DNA of 64,000 nucleotides, from positions 7,783,501 through 7,847,500 of the forward strand of contig CM067534.1 in assembly GCA_034509925.1 (NCBI GenBank), in the 5' to 3' direction. Origin of the DNA: Hirudinaria manillensis. Lineage: Eukaryota; Annelida; Clitellata; Hirudinida; Hirudinidae. Positions within the stretch are counted from its first letter, which is position 1; every line of letters begins with the position of its first letter. The translations under genes were made by a program, and so were the position numbers. This document shows positions 1-19,900 of the stretch, in pieces. The notes beneath the pieces are model-generated. The model saw nothing but the letters and a program-made list of their open reading frames with translations, ran no database searches and was not told the DNA's origin.

Positions 1-657
1 TGGTGGCGTCTGCTCCAGGATCCTTTGGGGGAATCGCTATGGAGAACCGATACTACATCTCATTGTGGCATCCGATAGGCAATGATTTTTATGCTTATGT
101 TTTGCTATTTTGCATTTAAAAAAGGACATTTATTAGTGCATTTTGGTGCAATTTTAAACTGAAAACAATTCTTAAACCAATAAAGATTTCATTTTCAATG
201 CAGAGCTTCAAAGTGCTTTTTGAATCCTCTGCTCTGCATAATATTTAAATGACAAAATTATGTCATTCATTTTTTAAAAAAAATAATTTATCATTTAAAT
301 AGCTAAAATAAAAAAGTTAATTAATTTATAAATAATATTTAATTTAAATTTCAAACCAGACTCCTAATCAACACCAACTCTAGCGTCATCCTTTACGAGT
401 TCTCATCAGACAACAAAACTCCTCTGAAGAACCACGACCCAATCTTCAAAGAGGAACCAAAGTCTCGACCGAGATCCGAGCAGAAAGGAAAATCTAAATC
501 CAAAAAAGCATCATCAGCTCCCCTGTCTCTGCCATTACCATCATCATCATCATCATCATCATCACCATCATCATTGCTTCCAGGATCTCATCAGCAAAAA
601 AAGGCATCGTCTTCTGCTCCCGTGGTCAGAACTGTGACTCTCCACGATCAGCTATGA
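1..657 (+). CDS. 3' end of an unidentified gene (beta-propeller-like fragment, Ser/Lys-rich tail)
   Basis: Two coding exons are visible: 1-78 (open at the left edge) and 360-657, joined by an intron with a GC donor (AG|GCAATG at 79) and an AG acceptor at 358-359. The joined frame reads ...GNRYGEPILHLIVASDR followed by LLINTNSSVILYEFSS, then a charged region and a run of about nine serines encoded by (ATC/TCA)n at 539-575, ending at TGA 655-657. The alternating hydrophobic strands ending in ILYEF resemble a WD40/beta-propeller blade; a WDR75/UTP17-type nucleolar protein is one possibility but I cannot confirm it. The Ser-Lys-rich tail is probably disordered. A poly(A) signal AATAAA lies at 831-836. 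Exon structure is well supported; family assignment is weak. Confidence 0.55.
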
Positions 658-1583
658 GTCATAAATGACTGAAACCTCTCAAAACCTGGACGTCGTGTCA
701 CCTGTGACTTAAGCATTGTCATAGTCATCATTATTATCATCACTATCATAATCACTGTCCATGTTCCAAGGCTTTAGCAGACACCAAATGCTTTCCAGAA
801 GCATATTGAATTTGTAACTTGAAACAATTGAATAAATTCATTTCTTATGATATTGTCAAAATAATACAAGCATCATGAACATGGGCGGTTCATTCGGTGT
901 TTCGCTCGGTCGAAATCGCAACGGCTTCTCCGTTCAATAACTTTTCGTTCCTAAGGATTCCCGACAGGAAAAAGCAGGAAATCAAAAATGCCCTTTTTAT
1001 TGTTTCCGTGAGAAATGGAGTTAAAATAACAATCCACAGGATATTAAGTTGCAAAGAAGCCTCAACAATGCTCAGCACTAGGAAACATCAAAGATATTAT
1101 TCTATTTATGGCCATCTTTAGCTCCTAGGGACATTTGTGGATGGAATGGGTGTGGTGTGTGATAGTGCTGAAAGAAAAAGTCAGAGTCCTTGACCTCCAG
1201 TATTATATTATATTATATATACTATATTATACTATACTATATAAAATATAACGTGTATTATATTAATATATATATACTATATTATATTACTATATGCATG
1301 ATAATTCATAATTTTATGAGGTGACACAAGGTGCTACAAATTGAAAAGTGGAATGTCATACTACCCGAAACCCAGAAGTTATTGAAAATGAAAATAACAA
1401 GTAAGAAGGGTCATGATGATGCCAAGTGTAATCAAATCTTTCAGTGGACAAGGTGCGTGTGAAGGAATAAGAAGTTGGATGACTTCGAACAATTTCGTTT
1501 AAATAAATTAAGAACTAAGACAATGTCATCGAGAGCACAATTGCAAATTCCTAAGCAGACGTCGAGACGCTAGCGAGAACTTT
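658..1583. other. Intergenic, AT-rich, no gene seen
   Basis: This stretch holds the 3' UTR of the left-edge gene with AATAAA at 831-836, a TATATA-rich low-complexity patch at about 1201-1300, and nothing else I can support. The short open frames near 890-1120 have no start context or recognisable product. Confidence 0.6.
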
Positions 1584-2840
1584 CTAGCAGCCAATTTCGG
1601 CCAAAGTTTCGGGACTTTCTGCTCTGAGGAAGGCCACGGAGTTGGCGATTCTGCTCATCAGAGGTCGAAACTTGTCTTCGCCCATGACGGGCTCCCAGAG
1701 GGCGGCGAGTTTTTCCTCGACGAATTTGTCGTTCTCTTCCAAAAGTTCGTCTTCCGCCAGATGAAGGGTGAGGACGATGGCTACTCGCCTGTACGGGGCC
1801 TGTTCGTTGTCGCAGAACCGGTAAAACATCATGGCCGCCTCGGCCGCCAGGGACTCCAGGTGCTCGACCACGGCCACTTTCTTGCCCTCCTCAAAGCCCT
1901 TTTCGAGATCCCCGTCCAACCTCATTTTCACTCTGTCAGCTCTGACGTCCTGGTAAACCAGGCCATTGAAGTGAACGACATCGCTCTCCTTCTGATCAAA
2001 AAGTCTGGCGACTGTAGCTTCATACTTGCGCAGGAAACATCTGCCGCTCGCCGCAGCCTCCTTCGGGACGACCAATAGAATCACGGCAGGATCTCTGGGT
2101 TCGACTTCACTGATGATCGACATCGTAGCAGATCCAGTGATCGTCCAGAACCTCTGTGGCTGATTCTTAAAACTCTTCTGCAATTTCATCCAACTGATGG
2201 CAAACTTGGCCTCAGGGATACCATCCTGATGAGGACTTGGGTTTCTTCCCACCATCCAAATCATCAAACAAAAGATGATGATTGCTGTTATCACTCCACT
2301 AATGATACCTACAATGGATGAATATGAAGATGTGCTGCTCCCTTTCTTATGCTCAGTTTGTTCAATGTAATGTGAGCTGCAACGAACATTGTTCAAGTCG
2401 TTGTGATCTGGTGATGTCTTCTGGCAATCTCTAATTCCCCTTCTGGTGAGACTCGATCCTCTTGAACTACTTCCAGGCGAATTTAAAATTTCCACACGTT
2501 TATAGTATTCGTCGTATTCAAGTTTTATTGACTCTTGAGTTATTTGTTTTTCACCCTTGATTTCTGGAGAACGACCTCTGTCAAGATTTTTCCTTTGTTT
2601 CAACTTTGGTGATCCTTTTGGTGAAGTTTCACTAAGTGATTTCATAGGGCTCTGAAACTTACTTGGAGAAAGGATAGAACATTTGGAAACTTCATCGGGT
2701 GGCAATTCTTCACTTTCTGAATCAGTGAATTCTTCTTTTCCAATATCAAAATGATCATCGACCCCCTTATGGTCTCTAAAGCTTAAGCTGGTATCTTTTC
2801 CCTGTGGACGACTGGAAGGGGATAGAGACCTCTCAGACAT
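1584..2840 (-). CDS. TOR1AIP: LAP1-type torsin-1A-interacting protein (torsin ATPase activator)
   Basis: Single coding exon of 418 codons starting at ATG 2840 (MSERSLSPSS). Residues 1 to about 170 are charged, Ser/Pro-rich and probably nucleoplasmic. One transmembrane segment (IVGIISGVITAIIIFCLMIW) sits near residues 175-198, and the rest is the perinuclear-space domain. That domain matches LAP1/LULL1: PAVILLVVPKEA, a KVAVVEHLESLAAEAAMMFY block, YRFCDNEQAPYRRVAIVLTL, and LMSRIANSV, where the Arg sits in the position of the known arginine finger that activates torsin. A cysteine closes the protein (EIGC). From family knowledge, the product anchors in the inner nuclear or ER membrane and switches on torsin ATPase. 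A 5' UTR intron is visible: donor ACAG|GTTTGA just below 2916 and an acceptor a few bases before the ATG. It is transcribed away from the TASOR-like gene, probably from a shared promoter. Confidence 0.85.
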   Translation of the reverse strand: MSERSLSPSSRPQGKDTSLSFRDHKGVDDHFDIGKEEFTDSESEELPPDEVSKCSILSPSKFQSPMKSLSETSPKGSPKLKQRKNLDRGRSPEIKGEKQITQESIKLEYDEYYKRVEILNSPGSSSRGSSLTRRGIRDCQKTSPDHNDLNNVRCSSHYIEQTEHKKGSSTSSYSSIVGIISGVITAIIIFCLMIWMVGRNPSPHQDGIPEAKFAISWMKLQKSFKNQPQRFWTITGSATMSIISEVEPRDPAVILLVVPKEAAASGRCFLRKYEATVARLFDQKESDVVHFNGLVYQDVRADRVKMRLDGDLEKGFEEGKKVAVVEHLESLAAEAAMMFYRFCDNEQAPYRRVAIVLTLHLAEDELLEENDKFVEEKLAALWEPVMGEDKFRPLMSRIANSVAFLRAESPETLAEIGC

Positions 2841-2915
2841 TTTCAAGTCTACTATGGAGAAAAAAACAATGCATGTTAAATTTGTCCATGTTGAAAATAT
2901 AAATAGAGTTCAAAC

Positions 2916-3461
2916 CTGTAATTTCAGAACTAAATTTTTCTCCTCCGTACCAACAATCACTCGGGGCGACAATCACGGCAAAACAAGCTTCTGCTTTCGA
3001 TTTATCCTTTTATAGGCGATACTATATTTTTAAAAGTAATACAATAATGTGTCACCATTCAGATAGTATCACATACTATTATTTTTACAATATGTTGTAT
3101 AATGTTTAATATTTATTTTAAAATTGATTAACTTTTTGCGCAAAGAAGCCTTTGGATATAATTAATCGGCAAATATGCGGCGTAAATGCACGCGTTAATT
3201 TACGACTTTTAATTTCTTTTGTAGTTTTATTAATATAAAGCGCGTTAATCGATTTCATTGTTAAGCCATGAAATAAGATTGTTGTTGAATTACATAAGAA
3301 CGCGGTCTGCTGGTTGCTAGTCGTTTTAGGATTCTTACAGGTGGCTTCGTGAAGTATTTGACACACTTGTGTAAATATTAAACCAACTCAGTCCATATCA
3401 AATTTGATTTATCCAGATCACTCAGGAGCAATGTCGCTCGTCTCGAAAGGTGATTGCAAAG
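2916..3461. promoter_or_regulatory. Putative shared promoter / 5' UTR region between TOR1AIP and the TASOR-like gene
   Basis: The minus-strand 5' UTR exon of TOR1AIP begins above 2916, and the TASOR-like gene starts on the plus strand by 3462. About 450 bases therefore hold both transcription starts and the unresolved first coding exon of the TASOR-like gene. I see no clear TATA box. Placement follows from gene geometry, not from a motif. Confidence 0.4.
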
Positions 3462-6217
3462 TTTCGAATTAAGGCTTAGAACTGACGACATTTTAAAATT
3501 TTATCGAACAGAATTGTTTCAAGAAGTTCAACTGAAAGGCACTAAAGGAAAAGAAATAGCAGAAGCAATCACCAAATCATATTTAGACCCAAATTATGAT
3601 ACAAAATGGATGCCTGCCAAAATGTTCTTGATTCAGAATAAAAATCTTGAGCAGGCATTTCAGGGTAATTCCATTTCCTTTGCTTTGGGCATTAAATTGG
3701 TCCATCTCGTTTCTTAGGATTAATTTAGAGTCAACTGTAATTTTTGCTATGAATAAAATTGTACTTTTCAGAAACTCTCCAAGAAGAAAAGGTTTCCATA
3801 TGATGTCCAATTTTAATTAAATAAATGTTTTATTACGATCAGAGAAAATCAGAGAGTTCGAAAATTCTGGTTCGAAGGGCGGAGAGTTGGAGCCAAAGCT
3901 TGGATTTCTGATTGAGAATGACCTCGTCTCTCTCCTGGGCACATGTCAAACGGGACTAAGTGCAAAAGATTCTGAATATAACACCATTGGCTACAACTTT
4001 ATGGGAGTGTACCTCTGCAAGCACAGCGACATATGCCTCCAACATGCCATAGTTAAGTTCTCAGCATCAGATGTCATCAGAATGATCATCTTCAAGGTGG
4101 CGGACTCGTTATTTTCTTGCCATATTCAATTCAATTCCTCCAATATTTTAAGTGCCTTTTTTATCCAAGTCCTAGGATGTCAAGGAACTGCCGACGCACA
4201 TTAGCATAGACATGACCGAGCACGTTATTCGTGTATTACGTAGTTTTGTTTTGTTTGAGAATTGAAAATTACTTTGTTCCCACTTCACCATGTTTATGAA
4301 AAAAAAAATTGTGGATCACCTCATTCATCGTTTGTCCATTCATCCAGTATGTGACCGGCAAAACCACCACCGCCATCCCCAGGGTGGCCACCGTCGGAGA
4401 GTTCATCGAACCGACGCCTGGGTTCAACTCGCACGTGTCCGTCATACGACCTTCGTGCAAGGACTCTCTCCAGATGCAGTACGACAGGTCCCAGGTGCGT
4501 TTGACTTCCGCAAGCACGAGTTTTTGTTGAGCGAGATTTTTTTTTTAAATGTTTGACCAGAAATTATTTTATTTCTATGTAAAATTTTTTTCATCGACAT
4601 TTTTTATATTAATATACTATTGAAATGCTGTGGTTCATTTTATTATTTATCAGGCAACTATTAACATAATTTATGTTAATTATTCCCCACTAATCGACCA
4701 GGTGTACCTCTACGAGATCGACAAGTTCTTCCAGCCGGTAGCTCAGCCTCGGCACCTGGTGCCCCATGCGGTGGTCCTCTTCACGATCAACGGCGTCGCG
4801 CTTCCCCAGCTGGAGACAGAGTTTTCTGCCTTCAAGGCGACCGGATCGCCTTCCGTCGGTCTGCCGAGCACGGCCAACTCGAACCCGGAGGTCCTGTCGA
4901 ACCCGAAGCTGCAGCAGGCCATCGAGCAGATCAATGCCAAAGCACCGCCGGAGGTCCTGCTCCTCTCGAAAGGCTGCCGCTCTGCAAAGGCCGCCGCGGA
5001 GTCGGAGGCCTCGTCCATCTGCGTTCTCGGCTCGAAGGTGCCGACCTGCTCGAAGCCGGGCGTCGGCTCGAGCGGATCTTTACTGAACCGGAACGAGAGC
5101 TCCCAGCTGCAGAAGGTCATCGAAGAGTTGAATGCCAGGTACGAGATGGCCGAAGGGAGGGGGCTCGCGATGGCCGAGGAAAGCCTCCTGGCGAGTCAGG
5201 CGACCGCGTCCACGAGCGTCGCCACGATGATGGGCCTGGACGAGGTCCTGAGTGGCATGGCCAATAATTCCAGGACTGCTGCTCTCATTGGAAAGACTGG
5301 GAGGTTTGGTTGAGTTTAGAGTTGCTTTTTTTGTTCTTAAGTTAAGTTAAGTTGATCAATTGCTTGTTGAAGATAATGGCAAAGATAGTATCTAAGATAC
5401 TTAATTGCTCCTCTGTCAGTTGGGTGTTGATGAATAAGCACGGTTGGAGTCATTCGACCACATTGCAAATGATGCTAATCAACTGTTTGCCCTTTGGACA
5501 GTGATTTTGACTTTGATTTCAGCGAGGGTCAATTAACATCAACATTCTTGGTATTTATATAGGATAGGATAAGATGGAAAAGAATACAGAATTTTGAGAA
5601 TTTACTTATTAAATTATTTCATTGCCCAATTTGTTTCAACATTTCTGCCCCACTCGTGAAGGTTGGCCACGGGCCTCCAGCACTCCGGGTATTCGTCTTT
5701 GGACCTGCTATCTGCCGGCTCCGGCGGTCTGATCCACCTGACGAAATCCGAAATGTCTGCATTGGCCTCGCAGTCTCTCCTCGGCTCGTACTCCACGGTC
5801 GGCCTCCAACTCCAGGGCTCCAACCAGCTGGGCCTCCTCGGCGGAGACTCCACCCTCGCCGACCTCGCGGGTGCCGGCGTCGTCGATCTCTCCGGCAACG
5901 CCTACGCCCAGCTCCAGGGGGTCGCCCTGCCCACCGTCGCCGTGCCGACGTTTGTCGCGGGACTCGTGGACCCGATGGGATCGGCCATGCTGGCACAGAA
6001 CGGCGGCGCTCAGACTGCCTTTTACCAGCAGGAGTTCATCCCGGTCGAGTACCTCTCCTCCGTCGTGGCTGGTGCCGGCAAGGGCTCGGCACTCCAGGCA
6101 GCCTACTATCCTTTGCAGAGTGCTCCCTCTGGCTACGCCCTTCTCAATCAGGGTCTGAAGAGACCGCTGGCCGAAGCTGGAGCGTCATGCGTGGAAAAGA
6201 GGCAGAAGATTGCTTGA
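3462..6217 (+). CDS. TASOR-like protein with DUF3715 (pseudo-PARP) domain, compact form; 5' exon unresolved
   Basis: Five exons join in phase: 3462-3664, 3843-4096, 4348-4494, 4702-5303, 5662-6217 (about 587 residues plus an unseen N-terminus). The first four encode a DUF3715 domain as in TASOR, TASOR2 and TEX15: ITKSYLDPNYDTKW..MFLIQNKNLEQAFQEK, then VSLLGTCQTGLSAKDS, then YNFMGVYLCKHSDICLQ, then IEPTPGFNSHVSVIRPS and SQVYLYEIDKFFQPV..RHLVPHAVV. In vertebrates this domain is an inactive PARP fold needed by the HUSH silencing complex. What follows is unlike TASOR: Ala/Ser-rich helices, then a Gly/Ala/Leu-rich last exon ending GLKRPLAEAGASCVEKRQKIA, a likely nuclear localisation tail. In-frame TGA at 3451 means the start codon lies in an upstream exon; ATG 3432 is in the wrong frame. 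A poly(A) signal ATTAAA lies at 6516-6521. Confidence 0.75.
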
Positions 6218-7768
6218 GGTTTTTTTGTCTTTTCGTTTTGTTTTTGTTCTTCGTTTTTTTTTCAGGGACAGGACCAAAGTTAGCGATCTGTTTTGCTCCG
6301 AAAAAATATCGAGCCCACCTACGAATTAGCTGTAAAGATCGGATCGGAACATTTTTTAAACTCTTCGTTCTTTGCCGATCATTCCTTAGAGACGTTCGCG
6401 CGTTTGTGTCGTTGCGTGTCCGTTACTCAGTTTTAGTCGTCTTTTGAATCTAGTTGCGGTGATTTGTGAGTCGCCTTTCTCTTGGATTGTTAGTTTGTTT
6501 TTTATTTTAAATTTAATTAAAGCATTGAATAATGTAGTATTGATGTCTTTTATTTTGCCATCTTTCTTCAATCCCTCCTAGTCAATCCCATCGTTTAAGT
6601 TTTGTTTTTTCCATTTTGTTTCATTTATTATGAACTATTTTACGACGACAGCCGTTTTGGTTTTTCAGCGGTTCGTTTGAAATCTAGAAGACATTCCACC
6701 AATCTTTTGATGATCACCTGTTTTGATCTGTTTTTCTAACTTAATTACTTTAATCTATTTGTTGTGTGTGTGTTCTTGTTGGCTCATTTGCATTGGTCAT
6801 CATCGTCATCATCATCATTCTCACATGAATACCAGTCATTCTTCGAACCGCTAGTGAGCGTTATTTAAGTGCATTTCATGGTTTATTATCAATTAATTAC
6901 AATTGCGTGCATTTCACTCTGTGGTTCTTCTTAAAATTGGTTTAGTTAGTTCATTTCTGAATGTTGCATCTAGGACGAGATGAGCAGAAATTATCACAGG
7001 TCGTTTGAAGCGCAAGAAGCAGGTAGTTACGTAGCGCAAAGTGATTTAAACCAGGAATGCGTTTCGTATGGCGATATTTGCTGCCATTAACAACTTACGG
7101 AAAATAATCTCGGGTGAGGTGGCGTCGCGACTTCAGGTGTAAATATTCGTAAGACCCCTTGGCGAGTGGAATTTGTGCAGAAGTCGAAATATTAATCGAG
7201 GTTTTAGGTGGGAATGCCCATGTCAACCTGGTTTATTCCATTAAAGTATTAAAAAAAACAACTTTATAAGACAAGAACACAAATATAAAGAAAAAATTTT
7301 ACATGGACAAAATTTAAAACTTTACCAAACAAATTTGAAACTAAAACCTCCTAAGAAAATTCTGGGCCACATCTGACGAACGCCTGACGCAATGCCTTCT
7401 GGAATCTTCCAGACACTTCTTTTGTTTAAACAATAAGGCTTCCAGAACAATGACATATTATTAAAAATCATAATTTTATAAATATGAAATGAAACATTAA
7501 CCATAATATAACAACTGCAAATACAAATAGATTGACCTACCTTTTTAAGTAATTACAAAATATAAATATAGAAATAATTATTTCTACAATTTGACAACAA
7601 TTTCATCATTTTAAAAATACTTAAAAAAAACTATATCAGCGGTTTCATAATCAGGCATGAGTATATAACCTTGACCGCCCCCGGTTTTCGTTACTACTGA
7701 ATCCGAACCGCGTGCTTTTTGTCTTTGAGATCTTTTGCGCTTTTACGAGTTTGACTTTATCTGCTACA
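6218..7768. other. TASOR-like 3' UTR and mortalin 1 promoter region; no gene seen
   Basis: The first 300 bases are a T-rich 3' UTR ending near ATTAAA 6516-6521. From about 7220 to 7650 the DNA is very AT-rich. The 100 bases before the mortalin ATG are GC-richer (GACCGCCCCCGG near 7671) and are the likely core promoter. I see no convincing heat-shock element. Confidence 0.5.
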
Positions 7769-11066
<3,298 letters not shown>

Positions 11067-11608
11067 AAGATTATTTCACGCTGACTGATTTGTGTTATTG
11101 TTATCCATCTTTTTTTTTATAGGAAATTACTGCACAATCTTCTGTCTTGGTTCAATAAACGCCTAAATTTATTTTGATTTGTTAGTTTGGTGTGGATTTG
11201 TGTAGGGGTTGACCTTGGCTTCGTTTGGGTGGCTCGGTCTGTTATGCATAATATAGTAAGTTAATTTAGAGGAATTATTAATTAGTGTAAATGTTGTTAA
11301 AGGTTTCTCATACCTATTACATTCGGGTGCTGGGAAAGGCCAGGTGGCTCAGCTTGCAACCAACATTGTCGTACAAATTGAGGTCTTATGGAGATAATAT
11401 AAGAACGTTTTTTTTGTGCCGATGTTAATCTAAAAAGACATCTTTGTCGAAATGCAACATTATTTATACATTAACTTTTGCACATAAATATTTCGGGATT
11501 GACCTTCTGATACTTCCGGACGTACTGCGTCGATGCGCGTGTTTTCCTCAGGCTTTGGCTGTGACTTTATTTTAGTGTTTCACATTTCAGATTTGAGTAA
11601 ATAGTTAC
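11067..11608. other. M1 3' UTR and M2 promoter region
   Basis: AATAAA for M1 is at 11154-11159. An ACTTCCGG element at about 11512-11519 matches the ETS/GABP (NRF-2) consensus, common in promoters of nuclear genes for mitochondrial proteins. It sits about 95 bases before the M2 start codon. No other feature is seen. Confidence 0.45.
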
Positions 11609-16364
<4,756 letters not shown>

Positions 16365-16904
16365 CTTTAACATGATGCTACCAATTGATTCATAATAAAT
16401 TTATTGACTGTCTTATCACTGGCTTCTCAATGACTGTAAAGTTTGAGAAATAACGTACTTTTTTCGTTACGGTTCTCTGAAATCGCTTATTTTGTTAAAG
16501 TACTGAGTTTATTTGGCTGCCATTAAACCACGAGAGCACAGCCCTTTTTTTGTTTGATGAGGCGTCGTTAGAATGGTGGGGTGTGTACGTTTCTGGACCA
16601 CTTCGGTGAAGTCGGGATTTTTCCGATTGTCAAATCACAACAAAGCTTATGATTTTCGGTTTGAGAGTTGTGTGTTTTGCTACTCATTTTGTGAAGCGCT
16701 CCTAAGACTTTTACGTTAGGATTTGTGTTCCGTAAAGTAAATTTATGGCGAGCTGCAAAATTATTATATTCGTAGGCAAGGATTTTGTAGAGCCCCATCA
16801 TTAAGATCGAGTCGGCGATTTAAGCCGTGTTTTTAATTAAATGATTAACAATTAACGAAATTTATTGGGAGAACAAATGGGCTTGATCTTGTCCCTAATA
16901 TTAG
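16365..16904. other. Intergenic between convergent M2 and gene A
   Basis: M2 polyadenylation signal AATAAA at 16394-16399 (+) and gene A signal AATAAA at 16866-16861 (-) face each other. Nothing else is seen. Confidence 0.6.
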
Positions 16905-19900
16905 TTAACTATCCACATCACTGTCGTCGCTATCATCACCTAGACTATTTTCTATGCAAAACCCTCGACTAACCGCGCTGTTTTCCTCGTAAGCTGGGTA
17001 ATCGTCGAAGGTATTTATGCTATAGCCTTTGTTATTCACAGCAAAGTATAAATCTTCCTCTTCTGCCTAGAGAATATAAAATTTTATTTATTTTCGAGGA
17101 GTTCGAAGGACCGAAGATGTTAATATCATTAGTAATTATTAATGAATTGATATCGTATCTGCATTTTTATTAATTTGCAGATCAAACTCCACCTTTGTTA
17201 TCTTAACATTTTTTAAAACCTTTATGAAGTTTTCCAGGTGACATCCATGGTCATATGACAGGAACAGAAATGGACTGTGAAAGCATAGGTTTGCAAAAAA
17301 TTTAAATTAATATTTTGTAAAATTACACTTTTTTTGGTATTGATTTTGTTGTAATTTCTCACCATTTCTTAAACAAATATTGATACCACCATCGAGTTGT
17401 ACCTCTCAGTGATGGATCTCTTAAAATGTCAGTGAAGAATTTTTTGAATGGGGATGAATGTGGTCTGAACTCTTCTGTTATACATGTTGTGTCGAATACT
17501 TTTGACTGTAATTTTATAAATCATGAATGATTTAAAGTGTTGTTTATATTATCAGTCTATTTAACTAACCTCATATGCATCATCGTATATTAAATAGGCA
17601 GTGTGTAATGCATCCATTGTCTTTACGTATATGATAAAGTCTCTAAAATAAAACATCTTTGAAAGTGAGTGCTGAGGCTCATTGACTAAGAGAGTATTAG
17701 TAACTGGGAAATATTTTTCCATTAGTTTTTGAGTTTTTTTTCTGAATTGTAAATAGGCCGAGCATTTCTCTCCTATTGTTAAATAAGGTTGGTCACTGAA
17801 TGACTCATAAACTCTTTCCATCACCTCCAATTCTATTTTTGACAAAGTCGAGCTTGCCTTTTTTATGCAAAAAATCAACAAAGACATTAAAATTAATAAT
17901 AATGGTAATATTGTTATTATTATTATTACTGTTAATATTATTATTAATTAGTGGGTAATATTGTTCTTCCAAAATTAGAATTACTTTCAAGTGCCACTGC
18001 TAGTTCAGTTAAAAGACTTACATGTTGTATGAACGTAATGGAATTCAGAAATTGGTTGAAAATCCTTCTCAAAAGTGGCATGTTTTCATCTGTGTCTCCC
18101 TCTTCCGTGCACGTCTGGAGGATGTAGAAGAGGTCCCCGACTCTTTCGAGTCTCCTTTTTTCGGTGTACAGGAAAAAGTAAGACAAATTTTCAAAGTAAA
18201 ATGGAGTCTGGAGCTCGCCCATAACGGCGAGGCATTTCATTATGAAGCGAATGAATTTGACTGTACAATGTTCCTAGGAATAAATAATTTGGTCTCATTA
18301 ACTATTTGTGTTAAGTTCACGTGTTCATTTATAAGCACAATATATTATATGTTGTATTTATGTTTTGGGGATTTTACCGGCTTCAAAGGGTAGTAAGTTC
18401 TTATGTACTCCAACATTAGGGCAACTGGGCTACATTTATTAGTAGGTTTTAAGTTTGGAAATTCCATGTTAGCTAGGTCCAATTTATTTAAAACTGCTTT
18501 CACTGTTGGAAAGAATCAACATTTACAAACACGAAATTATAAATTGACTAATGAGTGTAATATTTGTTAAATATCACCAATAAATTTAATTATTTTATCA
18601 TAATTGTTTGTGTTAAGGATTATTACTTTGTTTGGAAAGCCATAAAATAACGTCATTTGTCCGTGCATCAGTGGAAGTAGAAATAGGTATTCTATTCATC
18701 CATATAAATTGTGGAGTGACTGTAATTATTAATTTAAAATTTAGTTTAAATTTTATTACTAAAAAATAGTTTTATTATTAATGATGAACAAAATATTTCA
18801 CTGGATTAACATATAATTTTGTGTTAGGATTGAAAGATTATGGGGTGATAATAACAATTATTGCAACATGTTATCATTACACTCCTGTTGATTTTTATCC
18901 TTATGATTAACATATTCTTTAACATATTAATTTAAATTAATCCATAATACCATCTAAGATCTTCTGCTCTATTTGCTCTTGAACCAACATTAAATGGTTG
19001 TCTAATGCTACCGAAAGGATCTTGATAGCAATCTCCATGTTCAAAAAATGGTGCATTCGGTAATGTATTAATAAATACACAACACTGGAAAAAGATTTTT
19101 TAAAATTATCTTATTAAGTAATACATTATAAAAGTAGCAGTGACCAAATTAAATCGAGTAGCTATAAGCAGAATAAATTGGTAAAATATTGCATTAAACA
19201 TACGTAATAATGTCTGTTTCCTCGAAAGCATTTATATCTCTGAATGTCTTTTCTGGTGAATTTTCAATCAGTTGTAGAAATGCCATGTCTACCATGCGGC
19301 TCAGACCACGTGCCTAGTTTGATATTTTCATTATTGTTATCATTGTTATTATTGTTAATATTTTGAAAATGTATTTTGCCGTTATTTACCGCATATATGT
19401 ATAAGTTGTAGTAACAATGAAAGCCATTCTCTATGAGGTAAGCAATTGTTTCTTCTGAACCAATTTCTAAACATATAAATTGATGAATGAGTTTTACTTA
19501 AAAATTGACTAATAACTAATAATTCATGGCTATTGGTAAATATGTCATGTGTACAAAATGTTCCACGTACTAGTTCCAGAAACATCTTTGCAATTCTCCT
19601 CGCGGTACCAGGTGTTGTCAACTTCAAAAAGCGATTCATTCTTTATTCTTGGTAAGAGGGAACTGAAATTATGTAAAGTTGCTAATAATTATTATTACAT
19701 ATTTATAATATTAATATTTCATAAGATATAAACCAATTATAAATCAAGATTAAATGTTACATTATTTTCCTGTTGAGATTTTAATAATATCTATTTTAAT
19801 CTATTAATTTAATCTATTTTAATAATATTTTTAATAATATCTACATTTAAAGTCGATAGTGTTTTTTACAACTATTATTATTTGTGCAAAATTAAATTGT

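Noticed and set aside
3118..3366. An 82-codon minus-strand frame between TOR1AIP and the TASOR-like gene.
   Set aside because: No recognisable domain, no phase-compatible splice partners, and it sits in the presumed promoter region.
19460..19480. An 8-base deletion in gene A relative to gene B that at first looked like a frameshift making gene A a pseudogene.
   Set aside because: Careful phase checking shows exon 4 ends at the GTACGT donor (19571 side) and exon 5 starts after TTTAG, so the deletion lies in an intron. Both copies splice in frame.
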